A stretch of 64,000 nt of DNA from Tridacna crocea (lineage: Eukaryota > Mollusca > Bivalvia > Cardiida > Cardiidae), in NCBI GenBank assembly GCA_943736015.1, contig OX031066.1:25156127-25220126 (forward strand). The letters run 5' to 3'. Below are positions 21,380 through 33,010 of this stretch, one piece after another (positions within the stretch are counted from its first letter, which is position 1; the number at the start of each line of letters is the position of its first letter). The position numbers and the translations under genes were made by a program. Below the pieces are notes generated by a model. It worked only from the letters and a program-made list of their open reading frames with translations. It was not told the DNA's origin and did no database searches.

Positions 21380-21732
21380 GCATTATCTCCCGCTAGATGG
21401 CATTCTGTAAATACTCATCTATCTAATTTGGGCATCCTGGGTACAGAGCCGAACCACTTTCCTACGCGACAACCGTTACTTTGAATTTCAAACTAAAATA
21501 AACATATACTCCATAAAACGCTACCTCGTGCAATTCACTTAGCTATGATCGGCAGTTTAAAGAAATCTGGAGCTAAAGCAGGTCTCATTTCTCCTCAGAC
21601 GTATTGATAAAAGCTATTTTTAACATTGCTACTCTATAGAGCGTAATATTACAGTCAGCCCGCTTTCGGGGCTAGTGATGCGTCATATAAGACAGTCGAA
21701 TCTTCGAAGAATATGACATGCGCAGACAACGC
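21380..21732 (+). mobile_element. Dispersed 340-bp repeat, family R
   Basis: Starts 'gcattatctcccgctagatg' and ends 'gaatatgacatgcgcagaca'. It has conserved internal blocks 'tctaatttgggcatcctggg', 'gacaaccgttactttgaatt' and 'gatgcgtcatataagacag'. Five full copies occur in this window. The ends are not inverted repeats and no tRNA-like promoter is obvious, so the class is unclear. Confidence 0.8.
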
Positions 21733-22025
21733 ATGCAACTGCGTTTTTGCGAACAGGCAGCCACGCCTCTGTCTGACATAACTCATTGAAAACTCTTTAC
21801 ACAAAAAATCCGCTGCTTTATAAATCGATTTGCTCTTTCCTTCGTGGAGATACAGCGAAAAAAATGTAACATTGGTGAAGAGTTGTGCACAGTCACCTAT
21901 TACAGGCTACTCTATGGGTCCTTTTTTGTATTTGTAGCTTGTTTCATTGCCCTGAATAACATCCTGATGATAGGTTTTAGTATTTGAAATACTGCGTTAC
22001 AGAATCAGGGGTTAAAAAACTAGAA

Positions 22026-23535
22026 AGTTTATAAAAGCGCATTCAAGTGCGCTATTTATGCTAATCTTGCTCAACACAATGCATAAAAGCGTACTCAGCC
22101 GCACTTATCAGCCTAATCTTGATTTACACAATGCACAAAAGCGCTTATCATCTTGATCTTCATGTACACGGTACACAAAAGCGCATTCAAGTGCGCCTAT
22201 AGAAGGCGCGCTCAACAGCACTTATCAGCTTGATCTTGGTCTACACAGCGCATAAAAGCACATTCAACTGCGCTTATCAGCCTAGTGTTGATCTGCACAA
22301 TTCATAAAAGCGCATTCAACTGCGATTATTGGCCTTTTCTTGATGTACACAGAGCATAAAAGCGCATTCAACTGCGTTTATTGGCATATTCTTAATGTAC
22401 ACAGAGCATAAAGGCGCATTCAGCTGCGCCTGTCAGATCAATCTTGGTCTACACAGCGCATAAAAGCGCATTCAACTGCGCTTATCAGCCTAGTATTGAT
22501 TTACACAATTCATAAAAGCGCATTCAACTGCGATTATTGGCCTATTCTTAATGTACACAGAGCATAAAAGCGCATTAACCCTTTCCCAAACGACAAACTT
22601 TTGGACTAGACCAAATTGAAAGCATTTGCAGGCGACAATTCAACTCTTGCTGAAAAGATGATTTCTGTCTATGATAGGGTAGAAAACATTGTGGGAAAAG
22701 GAGAAAATGCTGGTTACCAGCATTTTCTCCTTTTCCCACAATGATTTCAAAAGGCTACTATTCCAGACCCGTAAAAACCAGTGAATGTTTGGGAAAGGGT
22801 TAAGCTGCGCCTGTCAGATCGGTCTTGGTCTACACAGCGCATAAAAGCACATTCAACTGCACCGATCGGATCGATCTTGATCTACACGGCGCATAAAAGC
22901 GCAATCAAGTGCACTTATCAGCCTTGATCTACTTATGAATAAAAGCAGATTAAACTGCGCCTATCAGACCAATCTTGATCTACACAGTATATAAAAGTGC
23001 ATTCAGGTGCGCCTATCAGCCTAATCTTACTCTAAACAATGCATAAAATCGCATTCAACTGCGCCTATCAGCCCGATCTTACTCTAAACAGAGCGCAAAA
23101 GCGCATTCAACTGCACATATCAGCCTAATCTTGATTTACACAATGCATAAAAGTGCATTCAACTGCTTTTATCAGCGTGATCTTGATCTACAAAGTGCAT
23201 AAAAGCGCATTCAACTGCCTTTTTCAGTCTGATCTTGATGTACACAGTGCATAAAAGTGCATTCAACTGCACTTTACAGCTTAATCTTGATCTACAAAAT
23301 GCATAAGAGCGCATTCCACTGCACTTATCTTGATCTACACAATGTATAAAAGCGCATCCAACTGCCGCATAGTGAGACTGATCTAAATCTTCACAGTTCA
23401 TAAAAGCGCATTCAACTGCACACGTCAGTCTGATCTTGATCTACACAGTGTATAAAAGTGCATTAAATTGCGCCTGTCAGCTTGATTTCGATACACACAG
23501 TATATAAAAGCGAATTCAAATGCACTTATCAGCTT
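22026..23535. repeat. 52-bp satellite array, about 24 copies, with a MITE inserted
   Basis: Units vary but keep 'cataaaagcgcattcaactg', 'cgctta(t/c)cagc' and 'atcttgat(c/g)ta(c/t)aca'. The core GCGCA-ttcaac-TGCGC is a small inverted repeat. The array is interrupted at 22575-22803 by a family A MITE. Confidence 0.92.
22575..22803 (+). mobile_element. TTAA hairpin MITE, family A, nested in satellite
   Basis: The satellite motif is split as 'aaaagcgca[TTAA...TTAA]gctgcgcc'. Removing the element plus one TTAA restores a satellite unit, so TTAA is the target-site duplication. The ends are CCCTTTCCCAAAC and its inverse, with a 50-60 base near-perfect central palindrome. Confidence 0.92.
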
Positions 23536-23617
23536 TGAGGATTAAGTTAAGTACCAAACGGCTGCAGTGAAAGCAATCGGATTAACTTTTAACTTTTATT
23601 AGAGCATCAAAGGCATT

Positions 23618-23850
23618 TTCCCCTTTACCACATAGTTCCGAGTTTTAATGACCCTGAAGAAGAAGGCTTTTGAAAACACTGTGGGAAAAGGAGAAAATGC
23701 TGGTTTCCAGCATTTTCTTCTTTTCCCACAATGTTTTCTATCCTATCAGAAACTGAAAATGTCATTCAAGTTGCATTTAATTTGTCGTCTGCAAATGCTT
23801 TCAACATGATTGCGTCCAAAATTTTGTCGTCCGGTAAAGAGTTACTCTAC
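23618..23850 (-). mobile_element. TTAA hairpin MITE, family A, worn ends
   Basis: Contains 'cctttaccaca', 'atgctggtttccagcat', 'gtcgtctgcaaatgctttca' and 'gtaaagagtta'. The left TTAA is not intact. Confidence 0.75.
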
Positions 23851-24109
23851 GTCCGAAGTCAAGTTTGCGTTTCAAGTTTTTGTTTTTATTTCAATTCATT
23901 AAACACCTTGCAAGTGAGATTAGTATACTATGTCAGAGTAATGTACCCAAATATTCAGAAGTTAGAGACTAACTTAGCTCCGGAATGTCACACAAAATAT
24001 TAGAAACTGTAGACCGAAGATCAAACCATCCGTTTTAGATATTCCAATCTTGATCTGCATTGATCACGAAAGCAACTAGTATCGTATAGTTGTTGCTGAC
24101 GTATCAGAA

Positions 24110-24420
24110 CAATTGCACTCCCCCCCCCAACAATTCCCCCTCCCACCATGAGGACAAGTCCTCCCCCTCCCCCGGAACATTCCCCCTCTGGACAATCCCC
24201 CGGACTATTGTCCCCCATGACAATTCCCCCCGGACCATTGCCCCCCCCCCGATAACAATTCCTTGTCATGGGGGGGGAGGGAGAATAGTCCGGGGGGATT
24301 TTCCTGGGGGGGGGAATAGTCCGGGGGGTTTGTCCTCGGGGGGCGCAATGGTCCGGGGGCAAAAGTCCGGGGGGGGCAATTGTCCGGGGAGCAATTGTCC
24401 TAGAATCGTTGCTGAACGCT
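24110..24420. repeat. C-rich / G-rich inverted repeat element
   Basis: The left half has runs of C with 'ggacaattccccc' and 'ggactattgtccccc'. The right half has the inverse 'gggggg...aatagtccgggggg'. Both halves meet near 24255. Long C and G runs could allow G-quadruplex or i-motif folding. Confidence 0.82.
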
Positions 24421-24714
24421 GTCGGGGATTTACCCATTACCAAATAGAACGGGTATCAACTACTTTGAACTTCCGGTTTTTCGTGGGAAGAAGACCCTAT
24501 TCGTATGAAAAAAAAACAACAACAAATTATTGTAGAGGTAAAAAAAAACAGAATGACTAATAGATAAGTTTCTTGTTTCTCCATTTATTACAATAAAATT
24601 CAAACACGGTATTTTGCAGAAATCATAAAATATTCTCCACCATTTCGGATAAGGGTAAACTTCAAAACATTAACCATGTTTGATGACAGCCAAGACACTT
24701 TAAAATGAAATTCA

Positions 24715-24975
24715 GTCGTGCTACGGTAAAAGGAGGTTTAATGCTTCTCCGTGATCCAAGATACAAACTATCACATAATTATGGATCCATAATACACACG
24801 TTTTATAGCAAACGGCTTAATCATGGGGTAGACTGATCCCTGGACAAACAGAAAACTTTAAAAAAAAGCGAAAAGTTTCGGCCCAGGTCAGCCTGCGCAG
24901 ACTGCGCAGGCTGACCTGGGTCGAAACTTTTTCGCAGTTCCATTAAGCCCACTTTCCACCGAGCAAGGTTAAAAA
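24715..24975. mobile_element. Hairpin MITE of the 'AGCCATGCTC...TTAATGCATCTGC' family
   Basis: Contains a near-perfect hairpin: 'aaagtttcggcccaggtcag', 'cctgcgcagactgcgcagg' and the inverse arm. The outer arms match copies at 33.89-34.14 and 52.81-53.03 kb ('ttatggatccat', 'aggtagactg'). Confidence 0.75.
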
Positions 24976-25244
24976 TTGTTGTGGATTAGTAGCTAATTAA
25001 AGTTTAACCCCTCACTATGAGAATGGCAAGGCGGCCCGGCTTTTCATCTTTCCGTCATGTGTGAAATAACAGTAAACTTCGAAATTTGTTTGTTATGTGT
25101 TTCGACCGGCTTCACCCTGACAGGCGCCAAACTTCGCCTTGGTTGTATTTGCGGACAGATGTATATTACGAGTTCACATTACCCTTGGGTAGTTTATAGT
25201 TTAAACATATTTTATTCATGAACTGATGGACAATACCCGTGGGT

Positions 25245-25583
25245 CTGCGCTGTCTCCCGCTAGTATGGCATTCTACTTATACCGATCTCATCTCATTTGG
25301 ATATTCTGGGTAGAGAACCGGACTACTTTTTCTACGCGACAACCGTTATTTTTAATTTCAAACTAAAATAAAAGTTCGCTCAACAAAACGGTACCAGGTG
25401 CGATTCATTCAGCTATGATTAGCTAGAATGTAACCTATGCACCTGCCATTTATTAATACAGCCCATACAGGCTTGGGTAATAGCTTGAGTGTAAGCCCTA
25501 CTTTTCCCTAGTATATGAGGCCGGTGATGCGTCATAGCAGACAGGTCGAATATTCGAAGAATATGACATGCGCAGACAACGCT
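25245..25583 (+). mobile_element. Dispersed repeat family R, second copy
   Basis: Contains 'ctcccgctagtatggcattc', 'cgacaaccgtta' and 'gaatatgacatgcgcagaca' in the family order. Confidence 0.8.
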
Positions 25584-25654
25584 TGGATCCGCACTCTCTG
25601 ACAATGGTGATATTTTTTGTGAGGTATTCTGACTGATACAGCAGTAAAATTGCT

Positions 25655-25850
25655 TTGATTTATTGGTTTGTTTAATGCCTTTTCAACATTATTTCAGTTA
25701 TATCGCAGTGGCCAGTGCATTTGTCCGTGTTTTCCTGGACTTTTTTCTATCAGTACTCCGCACAATATTCCTTCAAAACCACTGGCTGGTTTACCACATA
25801 ACTATCGTCAAAAGAATGGTCAACAGTGATAGAGGAATGAATTCCATGTT
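25655..25850 (-). mobile_element. SINE body fragment
   Basis: On the minus strand it matches the body shared with the SINE at 29634-29919 ('ctgccataact...' region, 'cgcgatataactgaaataat'-like block and a 'gttgaaaaggcattaaac' tail). The tRNA-like head is not recognisable. Confidence 0.6.
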
Positions 25851-26029
25851 CTTGCCTTTTGCAAATATGTCTTACAATATTTACAAATCAACCCATGATA
25901 AATCGTGACTATTATTGTATGTCATTCTTGTATTGTCATGATGAGGTACTGTATGTACAAATCGTAAATACTGTAAATCTATCTATCTATCTATCTATCC
26001 ATCCTGTCGCAATGGCTATCATCAAACCT

Positions 26030-26150
26030 CAGGAAATGGACCGATAGCAAAAAGTATCGACTCATGTCACCCTGTGCAGTCCGCACAGGGTGACATGGGT
26101 CGATACTTTTTGCAGATGCCTTTCACTCCTTTTCACAGAGCATGGCTTGT
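26030..26150. mobile_element. Hairpin element, 'TCACCCTGTGCAG' type
   Basis: 'gcaaaaagtatcgactcatg', 'tcaccctgtgcagtccgcac' and the exact inverse arm end in 'cgatactttttgcagatgc'. The stem is about 30 base pairs. A short (atct)n run precedes it at 25978-26000. Confidence 0.8.
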
Positions 26151-26551
26151 ATATTTTAGCCCCTTTAGTTTGCTGTGAGGATTGTGCCTCAGCCCTACCA
26201 GGTGATATTTCCGCAGCCCTCGCAAATTTTGAAATATACCAATAGCATTTTTACCCGTAAAGGCCGCCATTTCAAAAGCAAGCCTGTAGCAAAACTAGTA
26301 ACTGTGTTGAACCGGAAGTGCAAACTACCAGCGGTATACTGTGATCGCAAAAAGTAGTGCCGCGACGAAATATATATATCTAGTCCTTTTTATAACCGTT
26401 CACTATAGTTCACAACAGGATGTTGAGAGGTAATTTGATCAGTATATAAAAATTAATAATGCACACTCGGTAAAGTTAGATTTGAAAGACAGAGGTGGAC
26501 GGTGAATCTTTCTGCCAGTAGGAGCCTCTGAAAACGGCACATTGAAAAATC

Positions 26552-26887
26552 CATTATCTCCCGCTAGATGGCATTCTAAAAATACTCATCTATCTAATTT
26601 GGGCATCCTGGGAACAGAACTGAACCACTTTCCTGTGCGACAACCGTTACTGTGGATTTCAAACTAAAATAAAATAAACATTTACTCCATAAAACGCTAC
26701 CTGGTGCAGATTAGAGAAATCTGGGGCTTAAACAGGCCTGATTTTTCCTCAAACGTATTGATAAAAACCATTTTCTCCATTGCTCCTTTATAGCGCGTAT
26801 TACTACTGTCTGTCCCATATCGGGGATAGTGATGCGTCATATAAGACAGGTCGAATCTTCGAAGAATATGACATGCGCAGAAAACGC
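26552..26887 (+). mobile_element. Dispersed repeat family R, third copy
   Basis: Starts 'ccattatctcccgctagatg' and ends 'gaatatgacatgcgcagaaa'. Very close to the 21.38 kb copy apart from a shorter middle. Confidence 0.8.
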
Positions 26888-27449
26888 GAAAATTCTGGAT
26901 ACGATGTTATTAAAATCACCGTCACTTTAAAAATAATAAGAAATTCAAACTACCATAGACTACCACAGACTGTATGCATGGTAGGAAAATCACAGGCAAA
27001 GATGGGCTTGCACGTAAATAGTGATCATGATCTAACTCTACACTTACTCTTCACCCATACACTGTATCGGTCATATTGATTAACTTGATCCCCAATCAAA
27101 TGTTACCAACTTTCAAAAGTTTAGATCGATTAAGATTGAAAAGCATTTGCAGACATAGTCAATGAGGCTCAAGTGGTGCTTTTTGCCTTTGTTAGTGTAG
27201 AGAGGTTTGAGATCAAAGGAAACTCCGGTTTACCAGCATCTTCTCACTTCTCAGCGATGTTGTCAAAAGATATTTTGATCATGGTCGTTAAAATAGAGGA
27301 TTTGTGTGGTAGTGACCTAAAGAATTCCAACAACGCGTCATCATACAAATGCGGTATGGCAAAAACCTACCCAACATTCCTGTGTCCGACAGAGGTCGCT
27401 TCCTACTCGTCTTTGATTACCCTCAATGGCCGGAACTTGATGTTTATTA

Positions 27450-28090
27450 AAATTGTTTAATGACTGTTTGAAGATGAAAGCTAGCGTCGACTCCTTGTCT
27501 GTATCGGATGTAACCGTATATATATACATGTAGAAGGTTGTATAAGGTTTTATTTATACATTATTACTCGAATAAACTGACCCGAAATTGACCTCTATGC
27601 GAGGAATTTATAATTAAATACTGAATATTTCTATCATCGGGTATAATCGGAGGGTACGGAAGTTATCGGTAAATGCCAGGTTTGACTCATACAGTGCCAA
27701 AGTCAAAATATGACAAGTTTTGCGGATGATATGGATTCAGATCAGACTGCACAGAAAATGTATATTATGATAGGTTTGCACAAAAGTTCGGTTCATATAC
27801 ATATTACCAAATCTGTAGTTTCAATATTTATGGTGGCATAGGCTATTTCTGCCGTGAGATACGAGATAGCTATTCGGATAATTTAACAGAACTGTCATGA
27901 TAAAACAAAGTCTCCTGGAAATACTATCTAGATAATAAAAACATGTTTTCAAGATAAAAATATCGGTATAATTTGTAACGGCTTTCATGATTTCTTTTTG
28001 CTTTCGTGACATTCGCGGTATCTATGTTGGAAATTTCACTTTTCCGTTCGACATACTGGCGGCCAATTATGCTTTTGGCGTTCAATGATC
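27450..28090. other. No gene or repeat seen
   Basis: Anonymous A/T-rich sequence with only short incidental open frames. Confidence 0.45.
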
Positions 28091-28094
28091 GACC

Positions 28095-28427
28095 GCATTA
28101 TCTCCCGCTACATGGCGCTCTACTAATACACATGTATCTAATTTGTGCATTCTGGGTACAGAACTGGGCTACTTTTCTACAAGACAATTGTTACTTTGAA
28201 TTTCAAACTAAAATAAAGGTTTAGTCAATAAAACGCTACCTGGTGCGATTCATTCAGCAATGATCAGCAGTTTTCTCCTCCAACGTGATAAAAGCCACTT
28301 TCTCCATAGGTACTTTATAACGCCTATTACTACAATCCCCCCCCCCCCCCCCCCCATATCGTGGAGGGGGGATGCGTCATATTAAGCAGGATGAATCTTC
28401 GAAGAATATGACATGCACAGACCACGC
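28095..28427 (+). mobile_element. Dispersed repeat family R, fourth copy
   Basis: Starts 'gcattatctcccgctacatg' and ends 'gaatatgacatgcacagacc'. It contains an internal poly-C run at 28336-28355. Confidence 0.8.
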
Positions 28428-28598
28428 TTCAAAGGCTTGTCAACACAGGCACTGTATCTGATCCTTATCTGCGCCCTAAATCTGACCTCCATTTTCTTGG
28501 TCTTCGGAACCAGTGCTTCGTATAATCACTTCAATAATTTCCTGGAAGCTGAGTGTCGTCTGTGTACAAGGATCCTTTCTTTGACTCATCCGTATAAG

Positions 28599-28815
28599 TT
28601 AACTTTACTCTTTACCAGACGATAAAATTTTAGACCATTCCAAAACGGTAGCATATGCAGACAACAAAAAAATGTAACTCAAAAATTGAAACTTGACTTT
28701 GGAAAAATAGAAATCATTGAGGGAAAAGGAGAAAGTGCTGGTTACCAGCATTTAGAAAATGCTGGTTATCAGCATTTTTTCCTTTTCCAACAATGTTTTC
28801 AGAAGGCCTCTTAAC
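28599..28815 (+). mobile_element. TTAA hairpin MITE, family A, with duplicated centre
   Basis: A left TTAA is present. The central part reads 'gctggttaccagcatttag' and then 'aaaatgctggttatcagcat', so half of the palindrome is repeated. A second, truncated element starts at the next 'ttaactctttcccaaac' (28808). Confidence 0.7.
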
Positions 28816-28894
28816 TCTTTCCCAAACAAGCCCTGGTTTTTATGTGTCTGCAGTACAAGTTTTTAGAAAACACTGTGGGAAAAAGGGAAATTAT

Positions 28895-29107
28895 TCGTGT
28901 TTTCTAACCTATCGGAAAACTGTCTGCCATTCTCATCACTGAATTCAAAATAGTCATCTGCATTGTTTGGATGATGGTTATGAGGGAAAGAAGCCGGTGG
29001 CTTGGACAGAATATTATGCGGAGTACTGGTAAAAGAGACACAAGGAAAGCATAGATAGGTGCACTGGCCTCCGAGATAAAACTGAAATACCATACAATCA
29101 ATCAATC
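28895..29107 (-). mobile_element. SINE body and tail
   Basis: Minus strand: contains 'gataggtgcactggcc'-like block (inverse of 29053-29072) and a 'gattgattgtatgg' tail. Same body as the SINEs at 25.66, 29.63 and 31.03 kb. Confidence 0.65.
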
Positions 29108-29177
29108 CTGTCGACCTACAAAAAGCAGTTTTCGTCAGTTATCTTTTCGAAACATCACTAGACTGATTGTTTAACGT

Positions 29178-29407
29178 TTAACCCTTTACTCCACAGATAC
29201 TCATTTCGACGCACTGCTTGTAGGAGCCTTTGGAAAACATTGTGACAAAAGGTGAAATTGCTCGTGACGAGCAATTTCACCTTTTGTCACAATGTTTTCT
29301 TTGCTATCAAAAGGTGTCATATACACACAAGAAATGGTTTCATCCTTGCTGTTATTAAGGGTCAATTAGAGATACCATAGAAATGTCTTATGGGGTAAAG
29401 GATTTAA
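29178..29407 (+). mobile_element. TTAA hairpin MITE, family B
   Basis: TTAA both sides. Left end 'ccctttactccacagatact', central palindrome 'ggtgaaattgctcgtgacga' with 'gcaatttcacc', right end 'cttatggggtaaaggatttaa'-like. Distinct from family A in both arms and centre but sharing the 'aaaacattgtg' stem. Confidence 0.88.
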
Positions 29408-29632
29408 CCCTTTACTCCACAGATACTCATTTCGACGCACTGCTTGTCGGAGCCTTTGGAAAACATTGTGACAAAAGGTGAAATTGCTCATGACGAGCAA
29501 TTTCACCTTTTGTCAAAATGTTTTCTATGCTATCTAAAGGTGTAATATACACATAGTAAACGGCTTCATCTTTGCTGTTATTTAGGGTCAATTAGATATA
29601 CCATAGGAATGCCTTATGGGGTAAAGAGCTAA
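29404..29632 (+). mobile_element. TTAA hairpin MITE, family B, head-to-tail with the previous copy
   Basis: Shares its left TTAA with the copy at 29178-29407 and is very similar to it. The right end is CTAA instead of TTAA. Confidence 0.85.
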
Positions 29633-29633
29633 C

Positions 29634-29919
29634 GCCGTTTTCAGTTACTTTAGTGACATCGCGGTAGCCAGTGCGCCTATCCACGCTGCCTAGAGACTCT
29701 TTTACCATTTTATCAGTGTTCCGCATTTTTTTCTTTCTCAGGTATAGGCTGCCTTCCCACATAACCGTCGTCGAAACAATGGTCAGCGGAGGGAGAGGAA
29801 TGAATCCTTTTGCAATAACTATCATCAATCCTCTGAAAGAAATTAGACGAGCCAGGGATCGTACCCACGGCCCCTTGTTCTCGAGTCCTGTACGGCTACC
29901 GACTGAGCTAGCGGGGCCC
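29634..29919 (-). mobile_element. tRNA-derived SINE
   Basis: On the minus strand a tRNA-like head shows an A box ('tagctcagtcggtag') and a B box ('gggtacgatccc'). The body follows ('tggataggcgcactggctac', 'cgcgatgtcact') and a 'gttgaaaacggcgttaa'-type end. This layout matches the tRNA-headed SINEs common in bivalves; the exact family name needs a library search. Confidence 0.82.
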
Positions 29920-29939
29920 GACGATACATCATTTAAACA

Positions 29940-30740
29940 AAAAAAAATGTACCGGCTGATCTTGGTCAACACTTTCTGTCGAATACACAAACCTGTACAG
30001 TTATATAGATCCCATGTCAACTTCCCTCCCCCCCCTTTCAAATACCAAATTTGCACGCTTTCCACGTGCTTGTTCTGACTTCTTTTGTCTTCGATATTTT
30101 AGTGTCCCAGACACATGTCTGTAAATATGTTGTTTAGGGGACGATGTCTTTATTTGTTTGTTTGTGTTATTCATGGATTATTAAATTGATAGAAAAATTC
30201 TGGAAAATAGTAAACATCGAGGTAGGTGAATTTAAAATTGTGGTTTTCATCTACTTTTTAATTGGCTATAATACCAACGCCTCTCCACAAAACAGCTATG
30301 CATATATGGTGTATTTTTTTTTATGAATTAAAAGATAGATTAATGACATTCTGTGCTTTATTCCGTACACCAGTGTTGTATTTGATGTGTTCGAAATAAA
30401 TCATCATCATCATTATTATTATCTTATTATTGTTGTTGTTCTTATTATTTTTTTAGTATCGTTACTATCGTTGTAGGTATACCACTCATTTTGAAGGCAA
30501 CATTGTAAAAGAGACTTTAAAATGTGCCTTAAATTAATGTTTTAAACTTCTCTAAATTATTATTATTATTATTAATCCATAGGATCAAAATTCTTTTGAC
30601 ACACGACTTAGATTTTCATGGGTTTTCGCGACATGGTGGAGGAGCGTATTCCGGTATTGTCATGCCCCCATTTTTTTATGGAATCATCATCACACTCACT
30701 GTCGTCGTCCTTCTCACTGTATACAATCACGCGGCTTGAG
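29940..30740. other. No gene seen; microsatellite patches
   Basis: Contains (att)n / (atc)n / (gtt)n patches at 30402-30450 and 30558-30580. Otherwise anonymous. Confidence 0.5.
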
Positions 30741-30754
30741 GTTTAGGGGTTCGG

Positions 30755-31310
30755 GATTCTGTGGCCGAGTGCAGTAGCTCGGTTAGTGACGACAGGGCTT
30801 GAAATTTAGGGATTGTGGGTTTGATACCAAGTCCGATGGCTTACTCGGTGAACTAAGTCGATTCCTGGCTCGGCCAAATGGATTCTAGCATTTCCAAGTA
30901 GTTTAGTTGTAGAAATGGTTATTAGCAACTCATGGGCACCATCATAATCTGCTTTTCCTACAATGTTTTCAGAAGGCTTCTTCCTCTGGGTCGTAAAAAA
31001 CAGGGATTGTTTGGTAAAGGGTTCAAGAGTTAAGGTGCTCGATATTATGGTAAAAGGCCAGAGGTTCTGGGGTCGATCCTTACCGGTCACACTTTTTTCC
31101 CTGAGAGTGACCTTTGTCTTGGCACGGCAGAGCATCAGCGGTGATAGTCAGGAAACACTTAGTAGATAGGAAAGCAGCCAGTGGCTTGGAAATAAAACCT
31201 GTGTTGTGCAAAAGAGACTTCATGAAGGCATGAATAGGTGCACTGGCCGCCGCGATATAACTGAAATAATGTTGAAAATTGCATTAAACACCATACAATC
31301 AATCAATCAG
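30755..31310 (+). mobile_element. SINE-like sequences with 'caatcaatcaatc' tail
   Basis: A first tRNA-like stretch is at 30770-30870 (B-box-like 'gtttgatacc'). A family A fragment is at 30955-31028. A second head ('ggggtcgatcc') leads into the body 'aataggtgcactggccgccg', 'cgatataactgaaataat' and the tail 'caatcaatcaatc' at 31298-31310. Confidence 0.65.
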
Positions 31311-31432
31311 CTTAGCAGATAATATGGACCAAGATCGGACTACACAAAACAGATCTATAGTCTGACTTTAGTTTATAGAAGTCTAATGGCTTTGCCTCGT
31401 CTACAGTGTTTTGGTATTTTTTTTTTGTGGCC

Positions 31433-31720
31433 CTGTCCGTCTGTAGCCCAGTTGTTAGCGTACATCCTGACCAATTTTCATGAGTTAGCGTACCTTACCT
31501 GTGGCCCGATGGTTGCAGGTTCGACACCTGGTTGAGACAAACCTTCTCTCCGTCGATTTTTCGCCTCTCTCAACCTGATGCATGTGAGAAAAGTAGTCTC
31601 TGATTTGGAATGAATTTTGGGTCAGTACTGGCGTGAGAAAGCCGGGAAACACATTGATAGGTGCACTTACCTCTAAAATATGACAAGCTTTTAAATGGCG
31701 TCAACCTCCTATACAACCAA
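31433..31720 (+). mobile_element. tRNA-derived SINE, second type
   Basis: The head has 'gtagcccagttgttagcgta' and a B box 'ggttcgacacc'. The body includes 'tcgcctctctcaacctgatg' and 'gggaaacacattgataggtg'. Confidence 0.7.
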
Positions 31721-32082
31721 TTGATAGGGTTTTTATACTCCCGAATGGTCGTATTATGTTATGGCCCCGGCCGTCTGTTCGTTCGTCCATCTGTCTTTGC
31801 GTCTGTCCGTCCATTTCGCAATTTCTTTTGTGTGCAACTTCTACAGTTTCCATCTGAATAAGTTCAAACTTACCACAATGAATCTCTATGGTGTGTAGTT
31901 GTGCATGTGACATTTAAAATTGGGATCTCTGTAAACGTTCTAGATTTTTAACCCATTTCACTGACAAGCCCCTTTGGGTATATATGCGTCGCTCTGCGAA
32001 GCCCTTGTTTTTTGTTGGCTCACTAGGTTTTGATGCAATGCAAAAGCTTTCATAAGACAAACCTTTCCTTGTCAGTTTACGA

Positions 32083-32240
32083 GCCATGCTCTATGAAAAG
32101 GAGACTTAATGCACTTGCAAAAAAAAGCATCGGTTCATATCAGCCTGCGCGGTTCGTGCAAGCTGACCTAGGCCGAAACTCTCTGCTTTCCGTCAATTTT
32201 TTGCATGTCAAAGAATCATTCTACAATATGATTAAGTTAG
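32083..32240. mobile_element. Hairpin MITE of the 'GAGCCATGCTC' family
   Basis: 'gagccatgctctatgaaaag', 'gagacttaatgca' and an imperfect 'cagcctgcgcgg...gcaagctga' hairpin. Related to elements at 24.72, 33.89, 48.6 and 57.55 kb. Confidence 0.65.
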
Positions 32241-32624
32241 TTGTTATACGAACAGGATTGTAGGTATGTAAAATTGTGTGATGACTTATTTGGTATCGCC
32301 ATACATAACGGAGATACTGTAAGCCCCCTTTTTTCTGATAATGTTTCACATTGTTTTGGAATACAAATTTACTATTCCGTTTGAGCTATTGCGAATTAAG
32401 CGGCCCATCCACACACAATATCATTGTCAATTTTATTGTCAATCATGATGATTGACAATGAATTTGACAGTGAATGGATGATATTGAAGACACCGTCAAT
32501 GTATTGATGAAAATCAGAGAGCTCAAATATTTCTGGACGCATTGTCAATTTTATTGATAAGTGTTTTGCACCCTTCAATTATATTTATCAATATTTAGTC
32601 AGTCAAAATTTCCGTAGAGTCAAC

Positions 32625-32757
32625 ATGGCTAAATCAAGCAAAGATGAGGAACGGAAGTTTATGCTTGAATGCATAGATCTGTACAGGGAGCTTCCAGCTC
32701 TCTGGAAAGTGACATGCGAAGATTACAGTAATCGCGTGAAGAAAGAGGCTGCCTATT
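32625..32757 (+). pseudogene. MADF-domain protein, N-terminal fragment
   Basis: The ATG at 32625 opens a frame whose 'FMLECIDLYRELPALW' and 'EDYSNRVKKEAAY' match the first two helices of the MADF domain, the DNA-binding partner encoded by Harbinger elements. After about residue 44 the frame reads into the antisense of the transposase fragment (to a stop near 32831), so the C-terminal part is lost by the internal deletion. Confidence 0.8.
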
Positions 32758-33010
32758 TCTGTATTAAAGGTGTTAAGATGTCCATGAGTTCATCAAATGA
32801 TTCCTCGTCCATACGAAGAAAATTTCTGTAATCTTCTGGATGATTTATACGAAGTTCATTCAGGAGCATTACGTGTCCAAAATTCTGTTTTTGCTGGAAC
32901 CATTGTTTTGTCCAAAATTTCTTCTTTTTTCGCTTTCGTTTATCCAACAGTAGCGCAATACTTATCATGACAACAGGATCCATCTTGTTTGAATGATGAC
33001 CGAAGCACAA
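32753..33010 (-). pseudogene. HARBI1-type transposase, N-terminal fragment
   Basis: Reads a basic stretch, then 'FWTKQWFQQKQNFGHVMLL', 'DYRNFLRMDEESFDEL' and 'LTPLIQK', the conserved N-terminal region of PIF/Harbinger transposases. It stops exactly at the deletion junction; the DDE catalytic domain is absent. Confidence 0.85.

Noticed and set aside
24021-24560. 140- and 156-codon overlapping open frames on opposite strands, Pro- and Gly-rich
   Set aside because: Both run through the C-rich/G-rich inverted element; composition follows homopolymer runs, not protein selection.
29880-29925. Possible functional tRNA gene (A and B boxes on the minus strand)
   Set aside because: No clear cloverleaf could be closed, and the sequence continues into a SINE body shared with other copies.
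29592-30078. Overlapping 157- and 135-codon frames
   Set aside because: They read through a tRNA-headed SINE and its flank; the peptide contains translated A and B boxes.
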